The notes beneath the pieces are model-generated. The model was not told the DNA's origin. It searched no databases and was given only the letters and a program-made list of their open reading frames with translations. From Synechococcus sp. WH 7805 (GTDB lineage: Bacteria > Cyanobacteriota > Cyanobacteriia > PCC-6307 > Cyanobiaceae), in assembly GCF_000153285.1 (NCBI RefSeq), contig NZ_CH724168.1, forward strand, positions 1,331,008-1,395,007: a DNA stretch of 64,000 nt, read 5' to 3'. The position numbers were made by a program, and so were the translations under genes. This document shows, in pieces, positions 1 to 8,035 of the stretch (positions are counted from its first letter, which is position 1; every line of letters starts with the position of its first letter).

Positions 1-152
1 CGACGCTGCAGCCTTTGCAGGGCTTGAGCACCGGGGCGACCTTGCTCGCTGAACTCATGCACCTGACTCGGTCTGAGCCTCAGCAGCGCCACCTCGGCTG
101 CTGAAAACAGAGCCGGCAGAACCAGCAGCGCGATCAGCAGAAGGGGGCGCAT
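1..152 (-). CDS. CNNM/CorC-type (DUF21) membrane protein, N-terminal fragment
   Basis: Only the first 50 codons lie inside the window; the gene runs off the left edge. The peptide opens with a strongly hydrophobic segment (residues 3-16) followed by FSAAEVALLRLRPSQVHE. This is the hallmark start of the DUF21 transmembrane domain of the CNNM/CorC 'hemolysin C' family, where a hydrophobic helix precedes an S-x-E-x-A-L motif. Members are membrane proteins with paired CBS domains linked to Mg2+/Co2+ transport; the CBS part would be outside this window. The ATG at 150-152 is chosen because the hydrophobic segment begins directly after it. Family assignment rests on 50 residues. Confidence 0.7.
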   Translation of the reverse strand, partial: MRPLLLIALLVLPALFSAAEVALLRLRPSQVHEFSEQGRPGAQALQRLQR

Positions 153-165
153 TCGGGAGAGGGGA

Positions 166-238
166 TGGGGGTCGCGAGGATCGAACTCGCCTTAGGCGAA
201 TTATGAGTTCGCTGCATTCACCAGATTGCTAGACCCCC
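166..238 (-). tRNA. tRNA with CAU anticodon (Met, or Ile2)
   Basis: Read on the minus strand, the 73-base segment folds as a cloverleaf. The acceptor stem GGGGGTC pairs with GACCCCC, with A as discriminator. The anticodon stem GCGAA/TTCGC encloses the loop CTCATAA, giving anticodon CAT. The T arm GCGAG/CTCGC encloses TTCGATC. Position 1 is G and pairs with C72, so this is not an initiator tRNA, which carries a 1:72 mismatch in bacteria. It is therefore elongator tRNA-Met or the lysidine-modified tRNA-Ile2. CCA is not encoded; it would be added by the nucleotidyltransferase encoded at 61516-62763. Confidence 0.93.
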
Positions 239-250
239 ACAATTGAGGTC

Positions 251-775
251 TTACCACAGAGCCCGAACAGCAGGAAAGGGGTTTGGTGACGGCTTGAGCA
301 CGGACGGGGGCTGCTGCATCTCCTCCGCCAGACTGCTGCCAAATCCATTGGATAAATCAACCGTGCGCCAGGGAATCGGTGCGCTCTGCTCTTCAAGCAG
401 GATTCGGGTGGTGTTCTGCAGTGCAGATCCATCCCAGATGATTGTCTGATCAGGGAACCCCAGGCCCATCAATCGCTGGCCATCGGACCCAGCTAGCGCG
501 ATTCCGAACAAATCGGTGACCTGGTGTAGGAGGTCGACCCCTCGGGCATAAGACGACGTCCATGTGTAGAAACGACGCTCCACCAGGGCTTCGGTGGCCT
601 CCACAGGGGCACATCGAGTCACCTCCACAGGCTGCTGGGCGACGGCCTCAGCCGAAGCCGAGATCCCTGCAGGTGCCTCCAAAGTTGTGGTGCAGACCAT
701 GGGTCTGGCCATTCCTTTGGGACACAGGGCCAGAGGAATGAACAGAAGCAATGGGCTGGGGCGACGCCTGGCCAC
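251..775 (-). CDS. Exported protein of unknown function
   Basis: From the GTG at 773-775 the product is 174 residues. It begins with an Arg-rich n-region (residues 2-5), a hydrophobic stretch [10 protein letters not shown] and a likely cleavage region, which is a classical signal-peptide layout. The open frame extends further upstream to 856, but that would overlap pyrE and bury the signal peptide, so the GTG is preferred. The mature part contains several Trp/Tyr-rich segments and [13 protein letters not shown], but no domain I recognise. It is divergent from pyrE with about 59 bases between starts. It reads as a conserved picocyanobacterial periplasmic protein; no function is proposed. Confidence 0.65.
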   Translation of the reverse strand: MARRRPSPLLLFIPLALCPKGMARPMVCTTTLEAPAGISASAEAVAQQPVEVTRCAPVEATEALVERRFYTWTSSYARGVDLLHQVTDLFGIALAGSDGQRLMGLGFPDQTIIWDGSALQNTTRILLEEQSAPIPWRTVDLSNGFGSSLAEEMQQPPSVLKPSPNPFPAVRALW

Positions 776-834
776 GGAACGGAGGCAACTCTGCGCGCAA
801 ACTAGGCAGAGGATTCGCCGTGCACCAGCCCCCC

Positions 835-1416
835 ATGACCGATCGTTCCGACCCATCCATGGATCGCGATGTTCTTCTCGACCGCCTGGCGCGGGAGGCC
901 TATCGGTTTGGACACTTCACCTTGGCCTCCGGCCGCAGCAGCGACCATTACGTGAACTGCAAGCCCGTCGCTCTCAGTGGCAGCGGCCTGGCCCTGCTGA
1001 GTCCAGCGATGCTCGCGCTGGTGGACATAGAGGCCGTTGCAGTGGGGGGACTCACCCTCGGTGCTGATCCCCTGGTGAGCGGTGTGGCGATGGCAGCCGC
1101 GCAGCAAGGTCGTGCACTCGATGCCCTGATCGTGCGCAAACAGGCAAAGGGCCATGGCACTGGCGCCTGGCTCGAGGGGCCTCTGCCCGAGCCAGGCGCC
1201 CGCGTCACGGTGCTGGAAGATGTCGTCACCACCGGGGGCTCATCGATCAAAGCCGTGCAGCAACTGCGTGAGGCTGGGTACAACGTGAGTCGGGTTGTGA
1301 CGATCGTGGATCGTGAGGAAGGGGGCAGCGCCGCGATGGCCGCGACCGATCTCGAGCTGGTCAGCCTGTTCAAACTGCACCAGGTGGCAACCCGCGCCAA
1401 GGAGCTGACGGCTTGA
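835..1416 (+). CDS. pyrE: Orotate phosphoribosyltransferase
   Basis: Transfers the phosphoribosyl group of PRPP to orotate to give OMP in pyrimidine synthesis. The 193-residue product from the ATG at 835 has the family's usual length. The N-terminal region carries the conserved [17 protein letters not shown] (about residues 25-41). The PRPP-binding loop [13 protein letters not shown] is at about residues 126-138. An open frame extends to 751, but the upstream codons show no homology and overlap the divergent gene. A second ATG at 859 would remove only eight residues and cannot be excluded. The next gene begins immediately downstream and may be co-transcribed. Confidence 0.95.
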   Translation: MTDRSDPSMDRDVLLDRLAREAYRFGHFTLASGRSSDHYVNCKPVALSGSGLALLSPAMLALVDIEAVAVGGLTLGADPLVSGVAMAAAQQGRALDALIVRKQAKGHGTGAWLEGPLPEPGARVTVLEDVVTTGGSSIKAVQQLREAGYNVSRVVTIVDREEGGSAAMAATDLELVSLFKLHQVATRAKELTA

Positions 1417-1418
1417 CG

Positions 1419-2285
1419 ATGGATGGATCGAAACCACAAGCCCTCCTCTGGGACGCACACTTTGATGTCATCCGACTCGAGGGTTCGGGCTCCGCGGGAT
1501 TCCTGCATGGCCAGACAAGCGCCAGGGTGGACGGCGCAGCCTTAGGGCAGTTGCTTCAGGCGTGCTGGCTCAATGCCACGGGCCGGGTGCAGGCGCTGCT
1601 GGAGCTGCGCCTCGACGATCAAGGCGCCGACGTGCTTGTGCTCAACGGAAACTCTGACCATCTGGCCAAAGGCCTGGATCGTGTGATCTTCCCAGCGGAC
1701 CGCGTCAGGCTCGGTCCAGCGCGACAGCAAAGGCGCCTGCAGCACTTGAGTAGCGATCAAGCACCAGGCCCGGAGACCGTGCTGTGGCTGGATGACGCCG
1801 CCGTCCCTCCTCCGCCATGGGATCGAACGCAAGCGTGCGCCGCGGCCGACCTGGAGCGCTGGCGGCTTCGGCAGGGCTGGCCCCTCGGCGCCGAAGAGAT
1901 CAATGGCGACACCAATCCCTTTGAGCTGGGCCTGGCGGGGTGGGTGAACCTCGAGAAGGGGTGCTATTTGGGCCAAGAGACCCTGGCCAAACTGGGATCT
2001 CGCGGTGCGGTGAAACAGCAGTTGCGCTCCTGGCAATGCGCAGATCCAGTGGCTGCAGAGCTCAAGCCAGGGGATGGGCTGACCCTGAACGGTGAACGAG
2101 CCGGACGCATCACCAGCGTTGCTCATCCCAACGCGTGTGAACCCCAGTGTGGGCTGGCCCTGATCCGACGACAAGCGCTCGAGGCTGAGGAACTGCAGAG
2201 CGAAACCACGGAGTCCCGACCCCATCCACTGACCTTGACGCTGCAGCGCCCCGGAGCCTTTCAAGATCCACCAAGCGGGCGTTAA
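1419..2285 (+). CDS. ygfZ: YgfZ/GcvT-like folate-binding protein
   Basis: A 288-residue member of the aminomethyltransferase-fold YgfZ (IbaG/Fe-S maintenance) family. It keeps the diagnostic KGCYLGQET motif near residues 180-189, whose cysteine is the conserved residue of the family. The N-terminal part has LEGSGSAGFLHGQTSA, the typical folate-binding entry region. YgfZ proteins bind tetrahydrofolate and support repair or assembly of certain Fe-S enzymes. The ATG at 1419 leaves two bases after the pyrE stop. A TTG at 1413 would overlap pyrE by four bases and is an alternative start. Its end overlaps the convergent TM0106-type nuclease by four bases. Confidence 0.88.
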   Translation: MDGSKPQALLWDAHFDVIRLEGSGSAGFLHGQTSARVDGAALGQLLQACWLNATGRVQALLELRLDDQGADVLVLNGNSDHLAKGLDRVIFPADRVRLGPARQQRRLQHLSSDQAPGPETVLWLDDAAVPPPPWDRTQACAAADLERWRLRQGWPLGAEEINGDTNPFELGLAGWVNLEKGCYLGQETLAKLGSRGAVKQQLRSWQCADPVAAELKPGDGLTLNGERAGRITSVAHPNACEPQCGLALIRRQALEAEELQSETTESRPHPLTLTLQRPGAFQDPPSGR

Positions 2286-3760
2286 GCCTTCCGCTCCGTT
2301 TCGTCTTGCGCCAACAACCAGGCGGCCACCGCCCAGGTCGCCATACCGTCATCCCGGTTGTAGGCAAAAATCCAGCGCAGAGCCTGCACGTGGCCCCGGT
2401 CCCCCGGGCCGGTTCCCCGCCACTGCCGCCACCAAAGCAGTGCCCGGGCTCCATCCACGCCTGTCTGTCCCCAACGGAAGCCAAGCCAATCCGCCACGGT
2501 CTTGAGCCCGTAGCTGTTCAGCGGCAGGCGCCAATGACGGCGCAATCTCTCGTGAACATCCACCAGCCGACGTCGCAACGCCATCAGGTCCCCATCCCCG
2601 ATCCCCTGACGCTGGGCCATGCGACGCAGCGCTAGGGATTCGGTTTCTCCGTAATGGAGCACGGGCCAATCGGGGTAAAGCCGCAGCATCCGTTGGAGAC
2701 GCGTCCAACAGGCCCCCTCCCCGTGCTCCTGCAGCGCCAGCAAAGGGTGATAAGTCGCCAGCGAGGGATCCCAGCGACCATCCAGTCCTCTTGGCAAGCG
2801 CACGAATCCATGGAGGAAATCGTCGCGGGCATCAGGATCGGATTCGATGTCATACAACAGCACCCCAGGCGCTTCAGCCAGTTCCGGAAGGACTGGTGGT
2901 GCAGCCAGTGGCTCAGCACATCCATCGCGTTGGGCCCTTGCCTGCGCCACCAGAGGTGCCGCCACAGCACCGTGCTGCTCACCAAACCGCTCGAGCTGCA
3001 GCGCCAGCCGCTCCGGATCGGCGTCGGCCAGAGCCGCCAAGCCTTCAATGCCAATCTCCATCAGCATCTCCCGGCGTTTGGCACCGATGCCGCTCACTTC
3101 ACTGAGATGGCCTTCACGGGCGGCGTCGGCATTGCACACGCCACGCCATGAGCACAACGTGCATTTGCGTCGGTCCGCCGCCAGAGCCGGCGGAGTGGGG
3201 CGACTCAGATCCGTCGCAAGCTTGGACAGGGACTCATCCAGCTGATGCTGGAGTCCACCACCGAGCGGCACTGTTTCCCGCTCAAGGCGACGACCGGATC
3301 CAGCCAAGGCAAGGCCATCGGGGACAGGTGCTTGCTGCAACCGTTCGAGAAGACGCCCGGCCAAGGCCAGCTGCAGTCTGTGTTCGCGCGTCAGCCGTCG
3401 CCCCTGCCGTGCCAGCACAGGTCGGTAGACAAAAGATCCCCAACGACTGGAGCCCGCTCGACGTTGAAGCAGAGCGGGATGAGCCTCAACAGCCAGACCA
3501 TCCCGGGTGGTAGAGCGAAGCCGCAACCCCACCACACCGGCCTCACCCTGCGCACAGGCCTGCAGTCCATGGCCAGGCTTCTTGGCCAAGAGAGCCACAA
3601 AACTGCGCTGCTGATCGTCGAGCTGGAGGGTTCGGTGGGCTGTGTAGAGCCGCTGCCGGTCGTCGCCATGGCGATCGAGCCAGGCGCGACGCCGACAGCG
3701 CGTCCAGCTGCGCAGCAGACGATCTGTAAGCGGCTTGTCAGCAGAGGGGGTGTCACCCAT
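2282..3760 (-). CDS. TM0106-family RecB-like nuclease with Fe-S cysteines, helix-hairpin-helix and DEDD-like domain
   Basis: A 492-residue protein of the TM0106 'RecB family nuclease, putative' group. Cys22 near the N-terminus and a cluster at about C200, C203 and C209 match the four-Cys Fe-S arrangement of Cas4/AddB-like nucleases. A helix-hairpin-helix-like SGIGAKRREMLMEIGIEG follows at about 223-240. The C-terminal half starts with LLYDIESDPDARDDF (about 301-315), which resembles the first acidic motif of RNase H-like/DEDD exonucleases. It ends with NRDDGMATW near 470, carrying a final Asp pair. This suggests a DNA-processing enzyme, but the biological role is not established. The gene lies alone on the minus strand between plus-strand genes. 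Confidence 0.82.
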   Translation of the reverse strand: MGDTPSADKPLTDRLLRSWTRCRRRAWLDRHGDDRQRLYTAHRTLQLDDQQRSFVALLAKKPGHGLQACAQGEAGVVGLRLRSTTRDGLAVEAHPALLQRRAGSSRWGSFVYRPVLARQGRRLTREHRLQLALAGRLLERLQQAPVPDGLALAGSGRRLERETVPLGGGLQHQLDESLSKLATDLSRPTPPALAADRRKCTLCSWRGVCNADAAREGHLSEVSGIGAKRREMLMEIGIEGLAALADADPERLALQLERFGEQHGAVAAPLVAQARAQRDGCAEPLAAPPVLPELAEAPGVLLYDIESDPDARDDFLHGFVRLPRGLDGRWDPSLATYHPLLALQEHGEGACWTRLQRMLRLYPDWPVLHYGETESLALRRMAQRQGIGDGDLMALRRRLVDVHERLRRHWRLPLNSYGLKTVADWLGFRWGQTGVDGARALLWWRQWRGTGPGDRGHVQALRWIFAYNRDDGMATWAVAAWLLAQDETERKA

Positions 3761-3812
3761 GGGCCGACGTTACGGCGGCCAGCTGCTAGATCCAATGCAT
3801 CGCAGGCTTCCT

Positions 3813-5276
3813 ATGGCGTCGGCTCCTCTTCCTTTAACTGCAGCACCGATCCGTTTTGGAACTGATGGATGGCGCGGAATTCTTGGGGTGGACATCACCG
3901 TGGAACGGCTCCTGCAGGTGGCAGCTGCAGCTGCTCGGGAACTGGCCTATCAGGCGCCTGAGGACCACAAAAGCCGAACGGTGGTGATCGGTTATGACCG
4001 ACGTTTTCTGGCACCGGAGCTGGCCGAGGCGATCGCCGCCGCAGTACGCGGCGCTGGGCTGGATCCATTGCTGACAAGCACAGCGGTGCCCACGCCCGCC
4101 TGCAGCTGGGCTGTGGTCCAGCGCCAGGCCCTTGGAGCCCTCGTGATTACCGCCAGTCACAACCCACCGGAATGGTTGGGTCTCAAGATCAAAGGGCCCT
4201 TCGGCGGCTCCGTGGAGGGTGATTTCACGGCTGCGGTGGAACAGCGCCTGGCCGCCGGTGGAATCACTGTTCCTATTCCTGGTGACCTGCCACGGTTTGA
4301 TGCTCGGAACGAGCATCTCCAAGGGCTGCGCAACAAGCTCGATTTGAGCGCCATCACCCAGGGCCTGAACTCCATGGGCCTGAAAGTGATCGTGGATCCG
4401 ATGCATGGCTCCGCCGCAGGCTGTGTGCAGGAGCTCCTGGGTGCCGAGGCCAACGGGATCGTTTCCGAGATCCGTAGCCTCCGAGATCCTCTCTTCGGGG
4501 GATGCCCGCCGGAACCTCTGGCCCCTCACCTGAAACAGCTGATCGCCGCCGTACAGGCCTCCACGCAATCTGGCCATCCAGCTGTGGGCCTGGTGTTTGA
4601 TGGCGATGGCGACCGGATCGCAGCGGTAGATGAAACCGGTTGTTTCTGCAGCACCCAGCAGTTAATGCCGCTTCTGATCGACCATCTAGCAGGGTCGAGA
4701 CAACTACCTGGCGCTGTTGTGAAGACCGTGAGCGGCTCTGATCTGATGCGCCTGGTTGCCGAGGATCTCGGTCGAACCGTGCTCGAACTGCCCGTTGGCT
4801 TCAAATACATCGCTGCCGAGATGCTGAGCGGAGAGGTACTCATCGGCGGCGAGGAATCCGGCGGCGTCGGCTTCGGCATGCACTTACCGGAACGGGACGC
4901 CCTGTTCGCAGCGATGTTGGTTCTTGAGGCTCTTGTTGCGGGCGGCCAGCCTTTGGGGAAACGCCTCGCGGCGTTGCGGGATCGCTGCGGAGGGGCTAGC
5001 CATTACGACCGCCTCGACCTGCGCCTGCCCGACATGGACTCGCGCCGCCGCCTCGAGGCACTGCTTGGGGACCAGCCACCGCAGACGGTGGCTGGTGTTG
5101 CCGTTCAGGAGGTGATAACCACCGATGGCGTGAAACTGCGACTTGGCCCAAGCCATTGGCTGATGCTCCGTTTCTCTGGAACCGAACCGCTGTTGCGCCT
5201 CTACTGCGAGGCGCCGGACGCTGGGCGTGTAGCCGAAGTGCTCGCCTGGGCCCGCAGCTTCGCGGAGGCAGCATGA
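3813..5276 (+). CDS. Phosphoglucomutase/phosphomannomutase family protein
   Basis: A 487-residue alpha-D-phosphohexomutase that interconverts hexose 1- and 6-phosphates. The active phosphoserine loop ITASHNPPEW is at about residues 112-121. The metal-binding loop DGDGDR is near 262. The sugar-binding GGEESGGVGFG and the phosphate-binding RFSGTEPLLRLYC near the C-terminus are all intact. It could act on glucose, mannose or glucosamine phosphate; the sequence alone does not decide. The ATG at 3813 is chosen because RFGTDGWRG, normally within about 20 residues of the start, follows closely. An in-frame ATG at 3795 adds six residues. Its stop overlaps the start of rdgB (ATGA). Confidence 0.92.
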   Translation: MASAPLPLTAAPIRFGTDGWRGILGVDITVERLLQVAAAAARELAYQAPEDHKSRTVVIGYDRRFLAPELAEAIAAAVRGAGLDPLLTSTAVPTPACSWAVVQRQALGALVITASHNPPEWLGLKIKGPFGGSVEGDFTAAVEQRLAAGGITVPIPGDLPRFDARNEHLQGLRNKLDLSAITQGLNSMGLKVIVDPMHGSAAGCVQELLGAEANGIVSEIRSLRDPLFGGCPPEPLAPHLKQLIAAVQASTQSGHPAVGLVFDGDGDRIAAVDETGCFCSTQQLMPLLIDHLAGSRQLPGAVVKTVSGSDLMRLVAEDLGRTVLELPVGFKYIAAEMLSGEVLIGGEESGGVGFGMHLPERDALFAAMLVLEALVAGGQPLGKRLAALRDRCGGASHYDRLDLRLPDMDSRRRLEALLGDQPPQTVAGVAVQEVITTDGVKLRLGPSHWLMLRFSGTEPLLRLYCEAPDAGRVAEVLAWARSFAEAA

Positions 5277-5866
5277 GTCCGTCCCCGCGAACGTTGGTGA
5301 TCGCCAGTGGCAATCGCGGCAAGATCCGTGAGTTCGAACACCTTCTGAGCAGTCTTCCGCTTCGGATCACCGCCCAACCAGAAGGGCTGGAGGTGGAGGA
5401 AACGGGTCAGACATTCGCGGCCAATGCCCGCTTGAAAGCCATAGCCGTCGCCAACGCGACCGATTCCTGGGCCCTCGCCGACGACTCTGGCTTGAGCGTT
5501 GACGCTCTCAACGGAGCCCCTGGGGTGCATTCCGCCCGCTATGCCCCAACTGACCCGCAACGCATCAGCCGACTGCTCGAGGCCCTACAAGATCACGACG
5601 ACCGAAGCGCGCATTTTTGTGCCGCCTTATGTCTGGCGGCACCTGGCGATGGTGTGCTGCTTGAGGTGCAGGGGCGCTGCGAAGGACAGATCACGCGAAG
5701 CCCCAGGGGCGAGGGGGGCTTCGGGTATGACCCGATCTTCGAGGTGGATGGCACCGCAAGCACCTTCGCCGAAATGTCCACACCCGAGAAGAAAGCGCAC
5801 GGCCACCGGGGCCGGGCCTTCGCCCTGCTGGAACCCCAGCTGCGGCAACTCCTCTTCAAGGCCTGA
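5273..5866 (+). CDS. rdgB: dITP/XTP pyrophosphatase (RdgB/HAM1)
   Basis: A 197-residue Ham1-family nucleotide sanitiser that hydrolyses deaminated purine triphosphates such as dITP and XTP to monophosphates. It shows VIASGNRGKIREF near residues 9-21, the catalytic ALADDSGLSVDAL, the specificity segment GFGYDPIFEV and the C-terminal HRGRAF, in the family order. The start overlaps the upstream mutase stop by four bases, so translation is probably coupled. A longer in-frame extension to 5156 has no homology and lies inside the mutase gene. Confidence 0.95.
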   Translation: MSPSPRTLVIASGNRGKIREFEHLLSSLPLRITAQPEGLEVEETGQTFAANARLKAIAVANATDSWALADDSGLSVDALNGAPGVHSARYAPTDPQRISRLLEALQDHDDRSAHFCAALCLAAPGDGVLLEVQGRCEGQITRSPRGEGGFGYDPIFEVDGTASTFAEMSTPEKKAHGHRGRAFALLEPQLRQLLFKA

Positions 5867-5875
5867 GGCCACCGG

Positions 5876-5891
5876 GGTGACCTATGTCACG
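5876..5891. promoter_or_regulatory. CRP-like palindrome upstream of the methyltransferase cluster
   Basis: The segment contains GTGA, six bases, then TCAC (core 5877-5890). This is a perfect dyad that matches the inner core of the CRP consensus TGTGA-N6-TCACA. The outer T and A of the consensus are absent. It lies just after the rdgB stop and about 52 bases before the first gene of the four-gene block. That placement suits a regulator of the block, though a chance match or a weak rdgB terminator is possible. Confidence 0.35.
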
Positions 5892-5942
5892 AAGTCCTGA
5901 CAGAAGTGTCCTGTACCGTGAACGCTGTCGCTGACGAGGTCC

Positions 5943-6980
5943 ATGGCCATTGCCATGACCACGGGTTACAGCGCGCAGACCGAAGGCGCTCTCCTCTGCA
6001 TCGAAGCCGCCTCGGACTGGGCCCTGACTTGTGTGGATCAACTTCCTGTATCTGACAGCCACGTGCTGATCGATTACGGAGCAGCCGATGGAGGCACCGC
6101 CGTAGGGCTCTGGAACCAGATCCTCGATCGCCTGCACGCCAATCAGCCGCAGGCTCACCTCACGCTGATCGGCAACGACCTGCCAAGCAACGACAACGTG
6201 GCCCTGGCCGAAAACCTGGCTTTGCAGATTCCCAGGGAGCCCAAGCCCACCGTTCTGGTGAGTGCCCGAAGTTTTTACGAGCCCTCTGTCGGTCCCAACA
6301 CCATCAGCTTCGGCTTTTCTGCGACAGCCATGCATTGGCTGAGCCAGTCGCCCGGACCGCTCGATACCCATACGCACGTGCTGGCCTCGGCCGACGCCGA
6401 CGCTCTGCAGCGGTTTACAAGCCAGGCCCTCAAGGACTGGACCTACGTGCTCGAACTGCGCAGCCGTGAGCTGATCGTGGGTGGTCGTCTGCTGACTGTG
6501 AACCTGTCACGGGACCATGAAGGCCGCTATCTCGGACACAACGGCGGGGAGACTCGCAATGTGCACGACCAGTTGCATCAGATCTGGCGTGGGTTGGCCG
6601 ACGAGGGAGTGATCAATGAGGAGCAGTACCGCAGCGGCACGGTGCTCAACTTCTACAAGTCCCCTGACGAATTCATGGCGCCGCTGAAGGATGAATCCTC
6701 AGCGCCCTACCGCAACGGCCTGCGTCTGGTGGATGAGCGCACGGTGTATGTCAAATGCCCTTACCGCAGGCGCTGGAACGAGGATGGCGACACGGCCACC
6801 TTCGCGGCGGGCCTGATGGCCACGATCCGCAGCTGGAGTCGACACAGCTTCGCCAGTGCCGCTGGCGACAAAGCCGCGGACCTGGTCTATGAGCGCCTCC
6901 AGCAACGAATCGCCGATGCTCCGAGTGAATGGAGCCTTGATTACGTCGAACACCACCAGATGATGGAGAAAGTGGCCTGA
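5943..6980 (+). CDS. SABATH-type SAM-dependent carboxyl methyltransferase
   Basis: A 345-residue protein resembling the SABATH family (salicylate/benzoate/jasmonate carboxyl methyltransferases, best known from plants). Near residue 35 it has VLIDYGAADGGTAVGLW, corresponding to motif I of the SAM pocket in this family. SFGFSATAMHWLS at about residues 120-132 matches the family's substrate-pocket segment. Members methylate carboxyl groups of small acids; bacterial substrates are mostly unknown. The start could be ATG 5943 or ATG 5955; GAGG just ahead of 5943 is very close to that start. It overlaps the next gene by one base (TGATG). Its neighbours handle amino acids and methylated amines, so the acceptor may be an amino acid or betaine-like acid (inference). 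Confidence 0.75.
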   Translation: MAIAMTTGYSAQTEGALLCIEAASDWALTCVDQLPVSDSHVLIDYGAADGGTAVGLWNQILDRLHANQPQAHLTLIGNDLPSNDNVALAENLALQIPREPKPTVLVSARSFYEPSVGPNTISFGFSATAMHWLSQSPGPLDTHTHVLASADADALQRFTSQALKDWTYVLELRSRELIVGGRLLTVNLSRDHEGRYLGHNGGETRNVHDQLHQIWRGLADEGVINEEQYRSGTVLNFYKSPDEFMAPLKDESSAPYRNGLRLVDERTVYVKCPYRRRWNEDGDTATFAAGLMATIRSWSRHSFASAAGDKAADLVYERLQQRIADAPSEWSLDYVEHHQMMEKVA

Positions 6981-8035
6981 TGACAACCACAACCCACACC
7001 AAGCCGACCGTGTCGGTGCTCGCTGAGCATGTCTCCGATCACCTGTCGGTGTTTGTCGTCGCAGAGGACACCGACTCCGCGCGCCCCGCCAATGGCGGAC
7101 TGCGCTTGCTCAACTATCCAAGCGACGCAGCGTGCATCGCCGACGGTGAACGTCTGGCAGGACTGATGACCCACAAGCATGACCTCTACGGAACAGGGTT
7201 CGCCGGGGGCAAGATCGTGGCGCGGGCCACTGAGCCGGCCGCTGTGAAAGACGAGTTGATCCAAGTCACCGCCAGCCTGCTCGAATCCCTCGATGGCGCC
7301 ATGATCACCGGCTGTGATCTGAACACCAGCCTGGAAGACATGGAGCGTCTGACGGCGCTCACCCCCCATGTGCTGGCCGCTGTGGGAAGCCCGGTCGACG
7401 CCAGTGCGGCCACGGCCCACGGCACCTTGGGCGCCGTTGAAGCCGTGCTGGAGGCCGAGCTCAGCCAAGCAACCCCTGGCCGCGCTCTCGTGCATGGCTG
7501 CGGCGCCGTGGGAGGCACAGTGGCTCGCGTGCTGGTCCAACACGGCTGGACCGTGTTTACCGCCGATCTTGACCGGGCGCGGGCGAGTTTTCCCGGAGCC
7601 ACTCCCCTGCCCAGTGATTGCCCTTGGTGGGAGATCAAGGTGGATCTGCTGATCCCCTGCTCCATTTCCGGGTTGATCAACGCAGAGATGGCGTCCGCCC
7701 TCAAGGTTGCTGCAGTGGTACCAGCCGCCAATGCCCCCTTCCAGCACCCCCAGCTCGCGGACGAGCTGCGCCGTCGCGGCATTCGGGTGCTTCCCGACCC
7801 GCTGGTGAATGCCGGTGCGGTGATTGCTGATTCAATCGAACGCTTTTCACCGGACGCCTGGGAAGGAGCGGGTGCAAACGATGTCTATGCCTTCGTTCGC
7901 CAGGAAGTGCACCAACGCGCAACCAACTATCTCAATCAGCGTGATCAGGGCTTGTCGGTGGGGGCTGCCCTCGTGGAAGTGGCCGCAGAACGTGAACATG
8001 ATCCGATCGGCCTGAGCTTCGGAGACGCGGAATGA
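6980..8035 (+). CDS. Leu/Phe/Val dehydrogenase-like amino acid dehydrogenase
   Basis: A 351-residue enzyme of the Glu/Leu/Phe/Val dehydrogenase superfamily. It catalyses NAD-linked interconversion of an amino acid and a 2-oxo acid plus ammonium. Both conserved active-site lysines are visible in LMTHKHDLYGTGFAGGKIV (about residues 62-80). The dinucleotide loop HGCGAVGGTVAR follows near 171. VVPAANAPFQ and the NAGAVIAD segment match the Leu-dehydrogenase subgroup. The length fits Leu/Val dehydrogenases (about 350-365) and not glutamate dehydrogenases (about 450). It is translationally coupled to the genes on both sides (TGATG before, ATGA after). The exact substrate cannot be read from the sequence. 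Confidence 0.85.
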   Translation: MTTTTHTKPTVSVLAEHVSDHLSVFVVAEDTDSARPANGGLRLLNYPSDAACIADGERLAGLMTHKHDLYGTGFAGGKIVARATEPAAVKDELIQVTASLLESLDGAMITGCDLNTSLEDMERLTALTPHVLAAVGSPVDASAATAHGTLGAVEAVLEAELSQATPGRALVHGCGAVGGTVARVLVQHGWTVFTADLDRARASFPGATPLPSDCPWWEIKVDLLIPCSISGLINAEMASALKVAAVVPAANAPFQHPQLADELRRRGIRVLPDPLVNAGAVIADSIERFSPDAWEGAGANDVYAFVRQEVHQRATNYLNQRDQGLSVGAALVEVAAEREHDPIGLSFGDAE

